Part shown: positions 45,323-56,941 of the stretch, in pieces
Position numbering within the stretch: position 1 is the first letter of the stretch
Layout of the letters: every line of letters starts with the position of its first letter
Origin: Dimorphilus gyrociliatus
Taxonomy: Eukaryota; Annelida; Polychaeta; Dinophilidae
Length of the DNA: 64,000 bases
Assembly (NCBI GenBank): GCA_904063045.1
Contig: CAJFCJ010000067.1
Coordinates: 13,278 to 77,277, forward strand
Direction of reading: 5' to 3'
Program-made: the position numbers and the translations under genes
The notes under the pieces: model-generated
Told to the model about the DNA's origin: nothing
Database searches by the model: none
Seen by the model: only the letters and a program-made list of their open reading frames with translations

Positions 45323-46072
45323 TCACTTTTGCCCATTGTACATTTTATAAAGATCTTCTGATAGCGAAGATAGACATTGTATTTGATTAATCTCTCTCCC
45401 AACACATACGAATCTCTGGCTAGAAAGAAAAGAGAAACCAGTTGATTCTCTATTATATTCGTAGTTGCTGGTGTATATGTGATATAGACGCTGTACAGAC
45501 AGATCCAGATTCCAATTCTGCAACATCTTCGTACAAAAACCTAAACATATCTTCAGCATATATAAATTCTGGAAAAGTTGGTTTTGCGTCTTTATACCAT
45601 TCGACGCACGACGAATAAGCTTTTATTGTAGCCAGTATTTGTATCTCTCCAATTTCCAGATTATTATAAGGCGATCCAGTCAAATAGAGAAACATCTTGA
45701 CCGAAGGTGAAGGATTTGTAAAGTGAACTTCGTTCCATCCTTTAATATATTCGTGGTTGTATTCGTCGAGAGTAGTGTCATTGTTTTGAACTACTAATTT
45801 TAAAGTTTTATTTTCATTTCTTAATTTCAAAATTCGAACTTTTTCAAAATGTATTGTTCGAAAAATATTTGTATCAAACACTAATTCAATATCTGCAATG
45901 TTAGCAATACTCAAAAAAGTTTAATATGATCTTGACGTTCTTGGTTAAACTGTTGGTGATGGCTGGGAACACTATAGCCATTTTTATTCTGTTCTTCAAA
46001 CGCGTTAACCTATCGTTCGAAATAGCCATTGCATCCAATTAGAAAAGCGGTAAACACGCATAGGAATATCAT
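45323..46072 (-). pseudogene. Secreted beta-sandwich-like protein, decayed, left-arm copy
   Basis: ATG at 46072 starts a signal peptide (MIFLCVFTAFLIGCNG). An in-frame TAG follows four residues later, then the same frame continues (FEEQNKNGYS) to a TGA. A +1 shift leads into the 45453-45914 frame, a beta-rich segment (VRILKLRNENKTL, VKMFLYLTGSPYNN, LEIGEIQIL) that looks like a galactose-binding or discoidin-type fold. A further shift gives a C-terminus with CVGREINQIQC to 45323. The lesions are shared with the right-arm copy. Family not certain. Confidence 0.45.
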
Positions 46073-46889
46073 TGTATTTGGTCTTGTAAGCGTTAGAGTG
46101 TGAGAAAGAAAAGACGCTCAGAACAAGCGGATTTGAACTCTACAATATGATAATTCTAATTATCATATTCAATATATTGCATTAACTAATAACTCTTTCA
46201 ATTTTGCCTCAATACTTTGCCATTAACCAACTCGAGACACTTGACATTATTACCTACAGAGATTGCTCTTTGTTTGCAACCATTGGTGGATTATGATTCA
46301 AGAACGTTTCCAAGTAAAACTTGGATTTTGTTCTGGAAAGGAGACATAAACAATAAAGACTACTTGTCTTCATACGTCACACGTCACCAAAAATTGAAAA
46401 GGCATTTACATGAGAGAATACTCATATTGATGATGGCAATTCATATCAAGATTAAATCCTTTGCCGTCATTCATTTCATTGTTAATGCATTAATCTGAAA
46501 TTAAGGAAATAAGTTTGCCAACAAATTAAATGATGATGAAAAATCATTGAAAACATTTCAACAGTGATTACTTGTTTGCTGTATGACCTTTTCCATTGTC
46601 TATTGTTAGGAAAAGATATGTTTTGCGGTTGGTGGAAAACGTCCCAATTACAACTTGCACCAAAAACCATACTCCCTCATCCTGTATTTTCTAATTACGA
46701 GAGAGAGAGAGAATGGGATTTACCCCATTAGGAAAATACTTTGATATATACAGGATTATATTTTAGTTGATCCATACTCAATTTTAACATTTCCACCTTG
46801 TCTCCTATTGGTCAAATGTCAAGTATTTTGCACTTGGAAATAGCTAATTAATAGCTTCAAACTGTTATAGGCCAACGAAAAAAGCGGTC

Positions 46890-47531
46890 ATGCCATTCCT
46901 GAAAAAAAGATATGGGAAGAGTTTCATCTTCCAACAGGATAATGTTCCTTGCCACAAAGCCAAAATTATCCAAAAATATTTTAAGACTGAAAGTATTACC
47001 TTGGCCAGCTTACTCCCCAGATCTTTCCCCCATAGAGAATGCATGGCACATGTTGAAGAATCTTGTATATGAGAGCCCCCAATTTACTAAAAGGATAATT
47101 TGTGGCACTGTATTCAACAAAAGTTGGAAATTTTGAATAAAAGACAAAAGAAGGATTTAATCACCCTTCATAAGTCCCTGTTAGATTCAGGATTAACTTG
47201 TATTCAACAAAATGGTTCAAAGCTAAAGCACTAACATTTATAAATGTACATTTAATTAAAAAATTAATAAATAAATAAGATATAGGGGGTGTACAAAAAA
47301 TTTGCTTGCCTTTTCCAAAAAATTTCTGTACAGAATTATAAATACTCACAAAAATATAAAAATAATTTTGTAAACTAGGAGAGGTAGAGAGTATCTGAAA
47401 AATATTCATAAAACTAGACAAAATGTCCTACATTTCAGTCAATATTTTTTTAAAACAAGGCTATTGATTACCCTTCAAAATAGCCTTTACAAAAAAATAT
47501 TCCTTCGAATGAAAAATTTCTTTCACCACTG
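46890..47531 (+). pseudogene. Tc1-like transposase 3' half plus terminal repeat, left arm
   Basis: FIFQQDNVPCHKAK carries the second catalytic Asp. After a frameshift, WPAYSPDLSPIENAW carries the third (E), typical of the Tc1 DD34E family. The frame continues by another shift to a C-terminal stop near 47250. At 47531 the sequence ends with the reverse of CAGTGGTGAAAG followed by TA, a typical Tc1 terminus and target dinucleotide. The 5' half is missing. Confidence 0.75.
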
Positions 47532-47676
47532 TATGTGTACAAATTACTGTACAACAAAGTACATTAATTAGTAACAAATGTACACATGTGCTCAAAGTTT
47601 ATATTAAAAAATATTTAAAAAAATAAAAACACAAAAATCTATGATATCTTTAAATTATTTTCACAATACTATTTTA

Positions 47677-47930
47677 GATGATCAAGTGAGCCAGTTTGTT
47701 GTTAAAACCTGCTTCTTTGGAACTAGAAAGTCAGTTTCTGAATAAGCATTCTTTGAAAGAAATACTGCTGTTTTGTTGGTAAATTTCTCATGGAATTTCA
47801 TTATTGAGACTAATTGTAGATGAACTTAAAAGGTTCTATGCTGAACAGTACTTTGGCAAATTGGTGAATGATTGGAGAGGAAAAATTTGATTCTCATGAG
47901 CTACAATACAACAAACTACAATAGTAACCA
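47677..47930 (+). mobile_element. Diverged LTR fragment, left arm
   Basis: Reverse-oriented relative of LTR families A/B (GAACTTAAAAGGTTCTATG, ACAGTACTTTGGC, TACAATACAACAAACTACA). Ends are unclear. The next ~300 bp to the peptide gene promoter hold no gene. Confidence 0.6.
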
Positions 47931-48236
47931 ACAATTGTACACCTGTGCTCAAAAGTTATGCAAATGAAAACAAAAAGTTTTTTAACTTACATTAATTTTT
48001 TTCTAAAAAGCAAATTGCATTGCAAATTACATGCTTTATTTTTTTATTTCTACTCAAAAGAATAAAAAAAATTAAACATATTTATGGTTATTTTGAATTA
48101 TTGATAATAAATAATGATTCCCCTATATCACTTTATTTGCCCCTATCTCAACATATTTTAAGTGATGATATATACTAACAATGTTAATTACTGTAACAAT
48201 CTTTACAATCTATTCCCATAAATTACACTGTTTTTC

Positions 48237-48244
48237 TATAAATA
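48237..48244 (+). promoter_or_regulatory. TATA box of left peptide gene
   Basis: TATAAATA lies 39 nt before the ATG at 48283, so transcription would start near 48267 with a short leader. Confidence 0.55.
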
Positions 48245-48282
48245 CCCATGCTATCATCCAGTTTGCCAACCAACTCTTCAAA

Positions 48283-48660
48283 ATGAAAATTTTCGTTGTA
48301 TCCTTATTTGTAGTATTTGCAATTTACCAAGCTCACGCAAGTGAGTTAGTCAGTGATTTGGCAGAAAATCAAATCTCTGATGATGGAAATGATTTGGTTG
48401 ATTTAAATGAACGTGAAATTGATGAAGAAACTGAAGAAGAAGTAGCAAAGGTAAGACATATACAAACACAATTGTTCACTATTATTTACTTGATTGTTTC
48501 AATACAGAGATTCCTTAGTAAGCTCTTCAGCAACAAGAAAGGTATAAGCAAAGCTCAATGTGCACTTTGTGCTGTTGCCCCAGCAACTAAAAGATGCCAG
48601 AGAGTCAAGAAATTATGCATGATGAAACATAAAATTTTCATTCTTCCCAAAAAAGTTTGA
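48283..48660 (+). CDS. Cationic cysteine-containing secreted peptide precursor, left copy
   Basis: Exons 48283-48450 and 48508-48660 join through a 57-nt GT-AG intron, phase 0, into 106 codons. Residues 1-20 are a signal peptide (MKIFVVSLFVVFAIYQAHAS). Residues 21-56 are an acidic pro-region with about 15 Asp/Glu. The second exon starts at a Lys-Arg pair and encodes 50 residues with 14 Lys/Arg, no acidic residue and four cysteines (C-x2-C-x8-C-x6-C). AATAAA follows at 48693. The layout (signal, acidic pro-part, dibasic site, cationic mature peptide) is that of many antimicrobial or venom-type peptide precursors. No named family was recognised and the function is inference. An identical convergent copy lies at 54353-54730. 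Confidence 0.75.
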   Translation: MKIFVVSLFVVFAIYQAHASELVSDLAENQISDDGNDLVDLNEREIDEETEEEVAKVRHIQTQLFTIIYLIVSIQRFLSKLFSNKKGISKAQCALCAVAPATKRCQRVKKLCMMKHKIFILPKKV

Positions 48661-48854
48661 AAGATTATATATGTCAATGAAATTAAGATTCAAATAAATA
48701 CTCCAAGCATATTAAAAATCAAATTGTGTTCAAAAAATATATCATAGTTAATTTAAGCAATAGGATTTCTCATAAGGGTTTATCAATTTTAATTGTGGCA
48801 AACTCAAAATTTTGATAACTATACTTTGTTGTATTTTAATTGTAGGAATTGAGT

Positions 48855-49252
48855 ACTTTTAGGACTTTGGTACCATATATCAAGTTCTGATAGAGAGTGT
48901 ACTTTGTTGTATTGTAATTTTCAATTCTTTAACTGTTATTGTAATTTTTGGAATTTCTGCTTGTTCAGAACAGTATTTGTCCTCTTCAATCATTTATCAA
49001 TTCTCCAAAGTACTCAAACAAATAGAACCTTTTAAGTCTGTCCACAATCAGTATTAACAAATGTAATTTTGGTAGAAATTAAACAACAAAACACCAGTAT
49101 TTCATTCAAAGGTTATGTATTGAGTAAATGAGTTTCTAGTTCTAAACAAGTAAGTTTAAACAGCCAGCTAACAGTTAAAGAATTGAAAATTACAATACAA
49201 CAAAGTACACTCTCTATCAGAACTTGATATATGGTACCAAAGTCCTAAAAGT
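48855..49252. repeat. Fold-back: 84-bp inverted repeat around LTR B segment, left arm
   Basis: 48855-48938 and 49169-49252 are inverted copies. Each joins the 3' coding end of the C1q-like gene to the LTR start (TGTACTTTGTTG). Between them lies an internal LTR family B segment of ~230 bp. Confidence 0.85.
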
Positions 49253-50001
49253 AATTTGGAACTATGAAAGTTTTGTTCAACAAATGGTTTGAACAAAGGA
49301 TTTAGAATAAATAAAGCACTTCTGGTTATTTGATCCCAGGCTGATTTGTTTTCATCCCTCTTTAAATCTGTTTGTCTACAAACATTTTCAAATCTAAGCA
49401 ATGTTCCAGTATCTTTATCCATACATCCAGTCATTGTAAAGAAAAATAATCCTGATTGTTTAATACTTAATTCATTGGTTATAGGATTGAACAGATTTTC
49501 TTGGTTTACATCAATAGAACTCCACCTTACTCTTTCTTGATGAAGTGTAACACTCGATTTTAAAGGTACTGCGAATGCTGGACTTTTACCCAATGCACAA
49601 TCAGGAGTTTTGCAATCTTCAGTTTCAATTGGTAAACTGGTACTTTAATTTCCACCAATGGAAGGTGAAGGATTGCTCCATTCTCTCCTTCTCGTATGAA
49701 TTTCTTTGCCTCTGCACTTTTGGTCGCAATCACTCCAAGCTGACCATTGAGACCAAACTCGATTCTGTGTGCATTTCAAATTTTCGGAGGGAATGCAAAA
49801 TTTTACAGTGCCTTCTATTGCGTTGATTACTGGATCAAAGAAGTGGCCAAGTGGACATTTGTGAGAATAAACAGTGCCATTCACACATTGATAGTAAATG
49901 TTACAGAATTGAGAATCTCTATAAGCTCCATCAATTGATTTTAATTTGTCATCAACTAAGCATTTCAAAGAAGATAAAGAAAAAAATTGTAGAAGAAAAA
50001 C
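49168..50001 (-). pseudogene. Chitin-binding type 2 / thrombospondin type 1 / C1q-like secreted protein, left copy
   Basis: From an acceptor TTTTTTTTGTACAG at ~50002 the frame reads a hydrophobic signal-peptide end, then a peritrophin-type chitin-binding domain (DGAYRDSQFCNIYYQC, GHFFDP) and a TSP1 repeat (WSQWSAWSDCDQKC). A TAA interrupts TSP1 after SIGGN, but the same frame resumes (ETEDCKTPDC) into a C1q/TNF-like segment (LFNPITNELSIKQSGLFFF). The end is replaced by an LTR start at about 49209. The first exon is not identified. The same stop exists in the right arm. Such proteins are secreted. Confidence 0.65.
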
Positions 50002-50077
50002 TGTACAAAAAAAATTAATCAGTTTTAGAAATCCTATCAAGACAATAAAAAGAAAAAAGACTTAACATCTAAGAAAA

Positions 50078-50266
50078 ATGTTTTGTCGAATTATTGAAAT
50101 AATTTGGCCAATTTTGATCAAGTTCCTTATTGATGATTTTAATGCTGCATTAGAAATGATATTAATTAATAATAATTGGATTATTGGCAATTCGGAGAGA
50201 GCTGAAAGCTTTTTTGCCCTAAGAAAACAACATGATTTTTCTTTTGTTAAATCTTCCTGTTATTAA
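50078..50266 (+). CDS. Unrecognised exon-like frame, left arm
   Basis: 62 codons (contains FLIDDFNAALEMI and NSERAESFFALR) ending TAA, with AATAAA 15-20 nt later, so it may be a last exon. No family recognised; copied at 52748-52936. Confidence 0.3.
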   Translation: MFCRIIEIIWPILIKFLIDDFNAALEMILINNNWIIGNSERAESFFALRKQHDFSFVKSSCY

Positions 50267-50331
50267 TCTATATAACATTTAATAAATAAAGACAAAAAGA
50301 CAATTGACAAAAACCTGATTTAGTTAGTTTA

Positions 50332-51955
50332 CAGACAAAGATATTAAGTTTTTGAACTCTTGTTTATTGTTATTATTTGAATCGAGATGTAACACTTGCT
50401 TTTTTATTGCATATTTTTGGTTTTTTCTCACATTTTTATATAAAATTTCTATTAAGAATTCTTTTTATTCACCTAGAAAATAGTTAGATTTTTTTTCATG
50501 TATTTAAACTACATCATAGATAGAATTAGATTAGGAATAATAAGATGGGACACTTGTTGAGAGGAGATTAGTAAATAGCTTTCAAAATATACAAAGAGAT
50601 TATATATTGTGAATCATTGGTTTTTAGTTATTCTATATCAGCAAACATTTTCTGAATAAAATTGATTTGGCATTATCAAAAATGAATTAATATCTTTTTC
50701 TAGTGCCTACCCAAATACTGTAATAGGATATTGATTTTATTCCAAATAATCATAGTTAGCAAGTAGCCATATCAGAGAAATTTAAACAAAGAAAATATTG
50801 AATTTTTGCTATTGAAAATATTACAGTAGTGAAAAACCTACCTATAGTGTGCACTTAGAAATATCAGCATAATAATATTTAGACTTTAGATATTATAGAA
50901 CTTTAGAAAGCCTCATATTTTGTAGCAATTATAATGGTGGAAGTTTAGAAAGACATTTATTTAGTTAAAATTAGAGCCTAGAACTTTAAAAAGGCTTTTA
51001 TTTCATAGGAAACATATTCTTTGACCAAAATAGATGTTGCATTATGGAATTAAAAATGGCACAAACAATATTGAAAAAATGCATGTTAAACTAACCTAAC
51101 CTTAGTTTAGAGACGATGATATTAAGTTTTAGAACTCTTCTTTATTGTCATTATTTGAATCGAGGTGTAACACTTGCTTTTTTATTGTATATTTTTGGTT
51201 TTTTCTCACATTTTTATATAAAATTTCTATTAAGAATTCTTTTTATTCACCTAGAAAATAGTTAGATTTATTTTCATGTATTTAAACTACACTGTAGATA
51301 GAATTAGATTAAGAATAATAAGATGGGACACATGCTGAGAGGAGATTAGTAAATAGCTTTCAAAATATACAAAGAGATTATATATTGTGAATCATTAGTT
51401 TTTAGTTATTCTAAATCAGCAAATATTTTTTGAAAAAAATTGATTTGGCATTATCAAAAATGAATTAATATCTTTTTCTAGTGCCTACCCAAATACTGTA
51501 ATAGGATATTGATTTTATTCCGAATAATCATAGTTAGTGAGTAGCCATATGAGAGAAATTTAAACAAAGAAAATATTGAATTTTTGCTATTAAAAATATT
51601 ACAGTAGTGAAAAACCTACTATAGTGTGCACTTAGAAATATCAGCATAATAATATTTAGACCTTAGATATTATGGAACTTTAGAAAGCCTCATATTTTAT
51701 AGCAATTATAATGGTGGAAGTTTAGAAAGACATTTATTTAGTAAAAATTAGAGCCTAGAACTTTAAAAAGGCTTTTATTTCATAGGAAACATATTCTTTG
51801 ACCCAAATAGATGTTGCATTATGGAATTAACAATGGCACAAACAATATTGAAAAAATGCATGTTAAACTAACCTAACCTTAGTTTACAGATGATGATATT
51901 AAGTTTTTGAACTCTTAACTTTAGAAAGCCTCATATTTTGTAGCAATTATAATGG
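50332..51955 (+). repeat. Diverged satellite array in palindrome spacer
   Basis: Monomers begin at about 50331, 51111 and 51886 (period 775-780). They match the 1-2026 satellite over most of its length. In place of the segment with the gene 3' end they have CATAGGAAACATATTC and flanking sequence. The first part overlaps the inner end of the left arm. Confidence 0.88.
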
Positions 51956-52129
51956 TGGAAGTTTAGAAAGACATTTATTTAGTACAATTAGAGTCTAGAA
52001 CTTTAAAAAAGCTTTTATTTCGTAATATTGTGAATATTAGTATATGTACAAAATTGCAGAAAATTGCACTTTGGAATTATAATATAAAGAATTATAATAT
52101 AAAGATTTTAGATAGATCTTTGCATGAAA

Positions 52130-52590
52130 TACTGGCAGTTCATTTTTGCCGGAATTGCATTCATTGAGACTACCTGTGGGACGAACTTGAAAGGTTCTAT
52201 CTGGACCAGTACTTTGGTTTATTGATAAATGATTGGTGAGGATGAATTCAATTGTAATGAACTCGAGATTCCTACAATTACCATAGAATGCAGTACAAAT
52301 ATGGCACAGTTGGCAGTTCACAACTCTTCTTCAATGAATGATATTTTGGTTTTTGAAAATGACCAAACCAGAAGCAAAGAAATAGATGAGAATCTTACTA
52401 AAATAAATGAATTAATGTTGAGAATTAAAAATAGTGGAGCAAAAGTTGATGGTAACAGTTTCTTGAAGTACCATTTGATGACTGGGGCAGCTACAATTCC
52501 TGAAGGTATGGCAAACCCTGATTTCACTCAACCAAAATTCATGAATGATAGCATTCAACAAAATGCTTTGGAAAAGACAATTGGAAGAAG
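52130..52590 (+). pseudogene. Gypsy LTR end plus gag N-terminal fragment
   Basis: The frame from 52229 matches the first ~115 residues of the gag frame at 13802 with about 75-80% identity by eye (MIGEDEFNCNELEIPTITI; GNSFLKYHLMTGAATIPEG). Upstream sequence matches the inner LTR end (GAACTTGAAAGGTTCTATC). It stops at 52590, exactly where the right palindrome arm begins. Confidence 0.85.
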
Positions 52591-52747
52591 AAACCAAAAA
52601 TATGCAATAAAAAAGCAAGTGTTACATCTCGATTCAAATAATAACAATAAACAAGAGTTCAAAAACTTAATATCTTTGTCTGTAAACTAACTAAATCAGG
52701 TTTTTGTCAATTGTCTTTTTGTCTTTATTTATTAAATGTTATATAGA

Positions 52748-52936
52748 TTAATAACAGGAAGATTTAACAAAAGAAAAATCATGTTGTTTTCTTAGGGCAA
52801 AAAAGCTTTCAGCTCTCTCCGAATTGCCAATAATCCAATTATTATTAATTAATATCATTTCTAATGCAGCATTAAAATCATCAATAAGGAACTTGATCAA
52901 AATTGGCCAAATTATTTCAATAATTCGACAAAACAT
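52748..52936 (-). CDS. Unrecognised exon-like frame, right arm
   Basis: Identical copy of 50078-50266. Confidence 0.3.
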   Translation of the reverse strand: MFCRIIEIIWPILIKFLIDDFNAALEMILINNNWIIGNSERAESFFALRKQHDFSFVKSSCY

Positions 52937-53012
52937 TTTTCTTAGATGTTAAGTCTTTTTTCTTTTTATTGTCTTGATAGGATTTCTAAAACTGATTAAT
53001 TTTTTTGTACAG

Positions 53013-53845
53013 TTTTTCTTCTACAATTTTTTTCTTTATCTTCTTTGAAATGCTTAGTTGATGACAAATTAAAATCAATTGATGGAGCTTATAGAGATTC
53101 TCAATTCTGTAACATTTACTATCAATGTGTGAATGGCACTGTTTATTCTCACAAATGTCCACTTGGCCACTTCTTTGATCCAGTAATCAACGCAATAGAA
53201 GGCACTGTAAAATTTTGCATTCCCTCCGAAAATTTGAAATGCACACAGAATCGAGTTTGGTCTCAATGGTCAGCTTGGAGTGATTGCGACCAAAAGTGCA
53301 GAGGCAAAGAAATTCATACGAGAAGGAGAGAATGGAGCAATCCTTCACCTTCCATTGGTGGAAATTAAAGTACCAGTTTACCAATTGAAACTGAAGATTG
53401 CAAAACTCCTGATTGTGCATTGGGTAAAAGTCCAGCATTCGCAGTACCTTTAAAATCGAGTGTTACACTTCATCAAGAAAGAGTAAGGTGGAGTTCTATT
53501 GATGTAAACCAAGAAAATCTGTTCAATCCTATAACCAATGAATTAAGTATTAAACAATCAGGATTATTTTTCTTTACAATGACTGGATGTATGGATAAAG
53601 ATACTGGAACATTGCTTAGATTTGAAAATGTTTGTAGACAAACAGATTTAAAGAGGGATGAAAACAAATCAGCCTGGGATCAAATAACCAGAAGTGCTTT
53701 ATTTATTCTAAATCCTTTGTTCAAACCATTTGTTGAACAAAACTTTCATAGTTCCAAATTACTTTTAGGACTTTGGTACCATATATCAAGTTCTGATAGA
53801 GAGTGTACTTTGTTGTATTGTAATTTTCAATTCTTTAACTGTTAG
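53013..53845 (+). pseudogene. Chitin-binding / TSP1 / C1q-like secreted protein, right copy
   Basis: Copy of 49168-50001 with the same domains: chitin-binding (53060-53230), TSP1 (53260-53365), TAA at 53366 and the C1q-like part (53420-53800). It is cut by the LTR start at 53805. It differs from the left copy by a T7 instead of T8 run just before the likely splice acceptor at 53012, probably intronic. Confidence 0.65.
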
Positions 53846-54158
53846 CTGGCTGTTTAAACTTACTTGTTTAGAACTAGAAACTCATTTACTCAATACATAA
53901 CCTTTGAATGAAATACTGGTGTTTTGTTGTTTAATTTCTACCAAAATTACATTTGTTAATACTGATTGTGGACAGACTTAAAAGGTTCTATTTGTTTGAG
54001 TACTTTGGAGAATTGATAAATGATTGAAGAGGACAAATACTGTTCTGAACAAGCAGAAATTCCAAAAATTACAATAACAGTTAAAGAATTGAAAATTACA
54101 ATACAACAAAGTACACTCTCTATCAGAACTTGATATATGGTACCAAAGTCCTAAAAGT
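53761..54158. repeat. Fold-back around LTR B segment, right arm
   Basis: 84-bp arms at 53761-53844 and 54075-54158. Mirror of 48855-49252. Confidence 0.85.
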
Positions 54159-54352
54159 ACTCAATTCCTACAATTAAAATACAACAAAGTATAGTTATCA
54201 AAATTTTGAGTTTGCCACAATTAAAATTGATAAACCCTTATGAGAAATCCTATTGCTTAAATTAACTATGATATATTTTTTGAACACAATTTGATTTTTA
54301 ATATGCTTGGAGTATTTATTTGAATCTTAATTTCATTGACATATATAATCTT

Positions 54353-54730
54353 TCAAACTTTTTTGGGAAGAATGAAAATTTTATGTTTCATCATGCATAA
54401 TTTCTTGACTCTCTGGCATCTTTTAGTTGCTGGGGCAACAGCACAAAGTGCACATTGAGCTTTGCTTATACCTTTCTTGTTGCTGAAGAGCTTACTAAGG
54501 AATCTCTGTATTGAAACAATCAAGTAAATAATAGTGAACAATTGTGTTTGTATATGTCTTACCTTTGCTACTTCTTCTTCAGTTTCTTCATCAATTTCAC
54601 GTTCATTTAAATCAACCAAATCATTTCCATCATCAGAGATTTGATTTTCTGCCAAATCACTGACTAACTCACTTGCGTGAGCTTGGTAAATTGCAAATAC
54701 TACAAATAAGGATACAACGAAAATTTTCAT
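54353..54730 (-). CDS. Cationic cysteine-containing secreted peptide precursor, right copy
   Basis: Exons 54563-54730 and 54353-54505 encode the same 106-codon precursor as 48283-48660. The TATA box (54769-54776), 57-nt intron and AATAAA are all conserved. The two copies are convergent, 5.7 kb apart across the palindrome spacer. Both look functional by sequence. Confidence 0.75.
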   Translation of the reverse strand: MKIFVVSLFVVFAIYQAHASELVSDLAENQISDDGNDLVDLNEREIDEETEEEVAKVRHIQTQLFTIIYLIVSIQRFLSKLFSNKKGISKAQCALCAVAPATKRCQRVKKLCMMKHKIFILPKKV

Positions 54731-54768
54731 TTTGAAGAGTTGGTTGGCAAACTGGATGATAGCATGGG

Positions 54769-54776
54769 TATTTATA
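54769..54776 (-). promoter_or_regulatory. TATA box of right peptide gene
   Basis: TATAAATA, mirror of 48237-48244. Confidence 0.55.
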
Positions 54777-55083
54777 GAAAAACAGTGTAATTTATGGGAA
54801 TAGATTGTAAAGATTGTTACAGTAATTAACATTGTTAGTATATATCATCACTTAAAATATGTTGAGATAGGGGCAAATAAAGTGATATAGGGGAATCATT
54901 ATTTATTATCAATAATTCAAAATAACCATAAATATGTTTAATTTTTTTTATTCTTTTGAGTAGAAATAAAAAAATAAAGCATGTAATTTGCAATGCAATT
55001 TGCTTTTTAGAAAAAAAATTAATGTAAGTTAAAAAACTTTTTGTTTTCATTTGCATAACTTTTGAGCACAGGTGTACAATTGT

Positions 55084-55337
55084 TGGTTACTATTGTAGTT
55101 TGTTGTATTGTAGCTCATGAGAATCAAATTTTTCCTCTCCAATCATTCACCAATTTGCCAAAGTACTGTTCAGCATAGAACCTTTTAAGTTCATCTACAA
55201 TTAGTCTCAATAATGAAATTCCATGAGAAATTTACCAACAAAACAGCAGTATTTCTTTCAAAGAATGCTTATTCAGAAACTGACTTTCTAGTTCCAAAGA
55301 AGCAGGTTTTAACAACAAACTGGCTCACTTGATCATC
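55084..55337 (-). mobile_element. Diverged LTR fragment, right arm
   Basis: Mirror of 47677-47930. Confidence 0.6.
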
Positions 55338-55482
55338 TAAAATAGTATTGTGAAAATAATTTAAAGATATCATAGATTTTTGTGTTTTTATTTTTTTAAA
55401 TATTTTTTAATATAAACTTTGAGCACATGTGTACATTTGTTACTAATTAATGTACTTTGTTGTACAGTAATTTGTACACATA

Positions 55483-56124
55483 CAGTGGTGAAAGAAATTT
55501 TTCATTCGAAGGAATATTTTTTTGTAAAGGCTATTTTGAAGGGTAATCAATAGCCTTGTTTTAAAAAAATATTGACTGAAATGTAGGACATTTTGTCTAG
55601 TTTTATGAATATTTTTCAGATACTCTCTACCTCTCCTAGTTTACAAAATTATTTTTATATTTTTGTGAGTATTTATAATTCTGTACAGAAATTTTTTGGA
55701 AAAGGCAAGCAAATTTTTTGTACACCCCCTATATCTTATTTATTTATTAATTTTTTAATTAAATGTACATTTATAAATGTTAGTGCTTTAGCTTTGAACC
55801 ATTTTGTTGAATACAAGTTAATCCTGAATCTAACAGGGACTTATGAAGGGTGATTAAATCCTTCTTTTGTCTTTTATTCAAAATTTCCAACTTTTGTTGA
55901 ATACAGTGCCACAAATTATCCTTTTAGTAAATTGGGGGCTCTCATATACAAGATTCTTCAACATGTGCCATGCATTCTCTATGGGGGAAAGATCTGGGGA
56001 GTAAGCTGGCCAAGGTAATACTTTCAGTCTTAAAATATTTTTGGATAATTTTGGCTTTGTGGCAAGGAACATTATCCTGTTGGAAGATGAAACTCTTCCC
56101 ATATCTTTTTTTCAGGAATGGCAT
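55483..56124 (-). pseudogene. Tc1-like transposase 3' half plus terminal repeat, right arm
   Basis: Mirror of 46890-47531. TA-CAGTGGTGAAAG marks the terminus at 55481-55494. Confidence 0.75.
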
Positions 56125-56941
56125 GACCGCTTTTTTCGTTGGCCTATAACAGTTTGAAGCTATTAATTAGCTATTTCCAAGTGCAAAATACTTGACATTT
56201 GACCAATAGGAGACAAGGTGGAAATGTTAAAATTGAGTATGGATCAACTAAAATATAATCCTGTATATATCAAAGTATTTTCCTAATGGGGTAAATCCCA
56301 TTCTCTCTCTCTCTCGTAATTAGAAAATACAGGATGAGGGAGTATGGTTTTTGGTGCAAGTTGTAATTGGGACGTTTTCCACCAACCGCAAAACATATCT
56401 TTTCCTAACAATAGACAATGGAAAAGGTCATACAGCAAACAAGTAATCACTGTTGAAATGTTTTCAATGATTTTTCATCATCATTTAATTTGTTGGCAAA
56501 CTTATTTCCTTAATTTCAGATTAATGCATTAACAATGAAATGAATGACGGCAAAGGATTTAATCTTGATATGAATTGCCATCATCAATATGAGTATTCTC
56601 TCATGTAAATGCCTTTTCAATTTTTGGTGACGTGTGACGTATGAAGACAAGTAGTCTTTATTGTTTATGTCTCCTTTCCAGAACAAAATCCAAGTTTTAC
56701 TTGGAAACGTTCTTGAATCATAATCCACCAATGGTTGCAAACAAAGAGCAATCTCTGTAGGTAATAATGTCAAGTGTCTCGAGTTGGTTAATGGCAAAGT
56801 ATTGAGGCAAAATTGAAAGAGTTATTAGTTAATGCAATATATTGAATATGATAATTAGAATTATCATATTGTAGAGTTCAAATCCACTTGTTCTGAGCGT
56901 CTTTTCTTTCTCACACTCTAACGCTTACAAGACCAAATACA

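Larger units (their letters stand above)
45126..50423 (+). repeat. Left arm of 5.3-kb palindrome
   Basis: Reverse complement of 52591-57888: paired positions sum to 103013 or 103014 throughout, with one-base indels and at least one substitution (near 46130/56884). The outer edge is at GTATGAAT and the inner edge within CATATTTTTGGTTT. Confidence 0.96.

Noticed and set aside
53000-53012. T7 versus T8 homopolymer difference between palindrome arms as a frameshift killing the right copy
   Set aside because: The run lies directly before a good splice acceptor (GTACAG), so it is most likely intronic or a sequencing slip.
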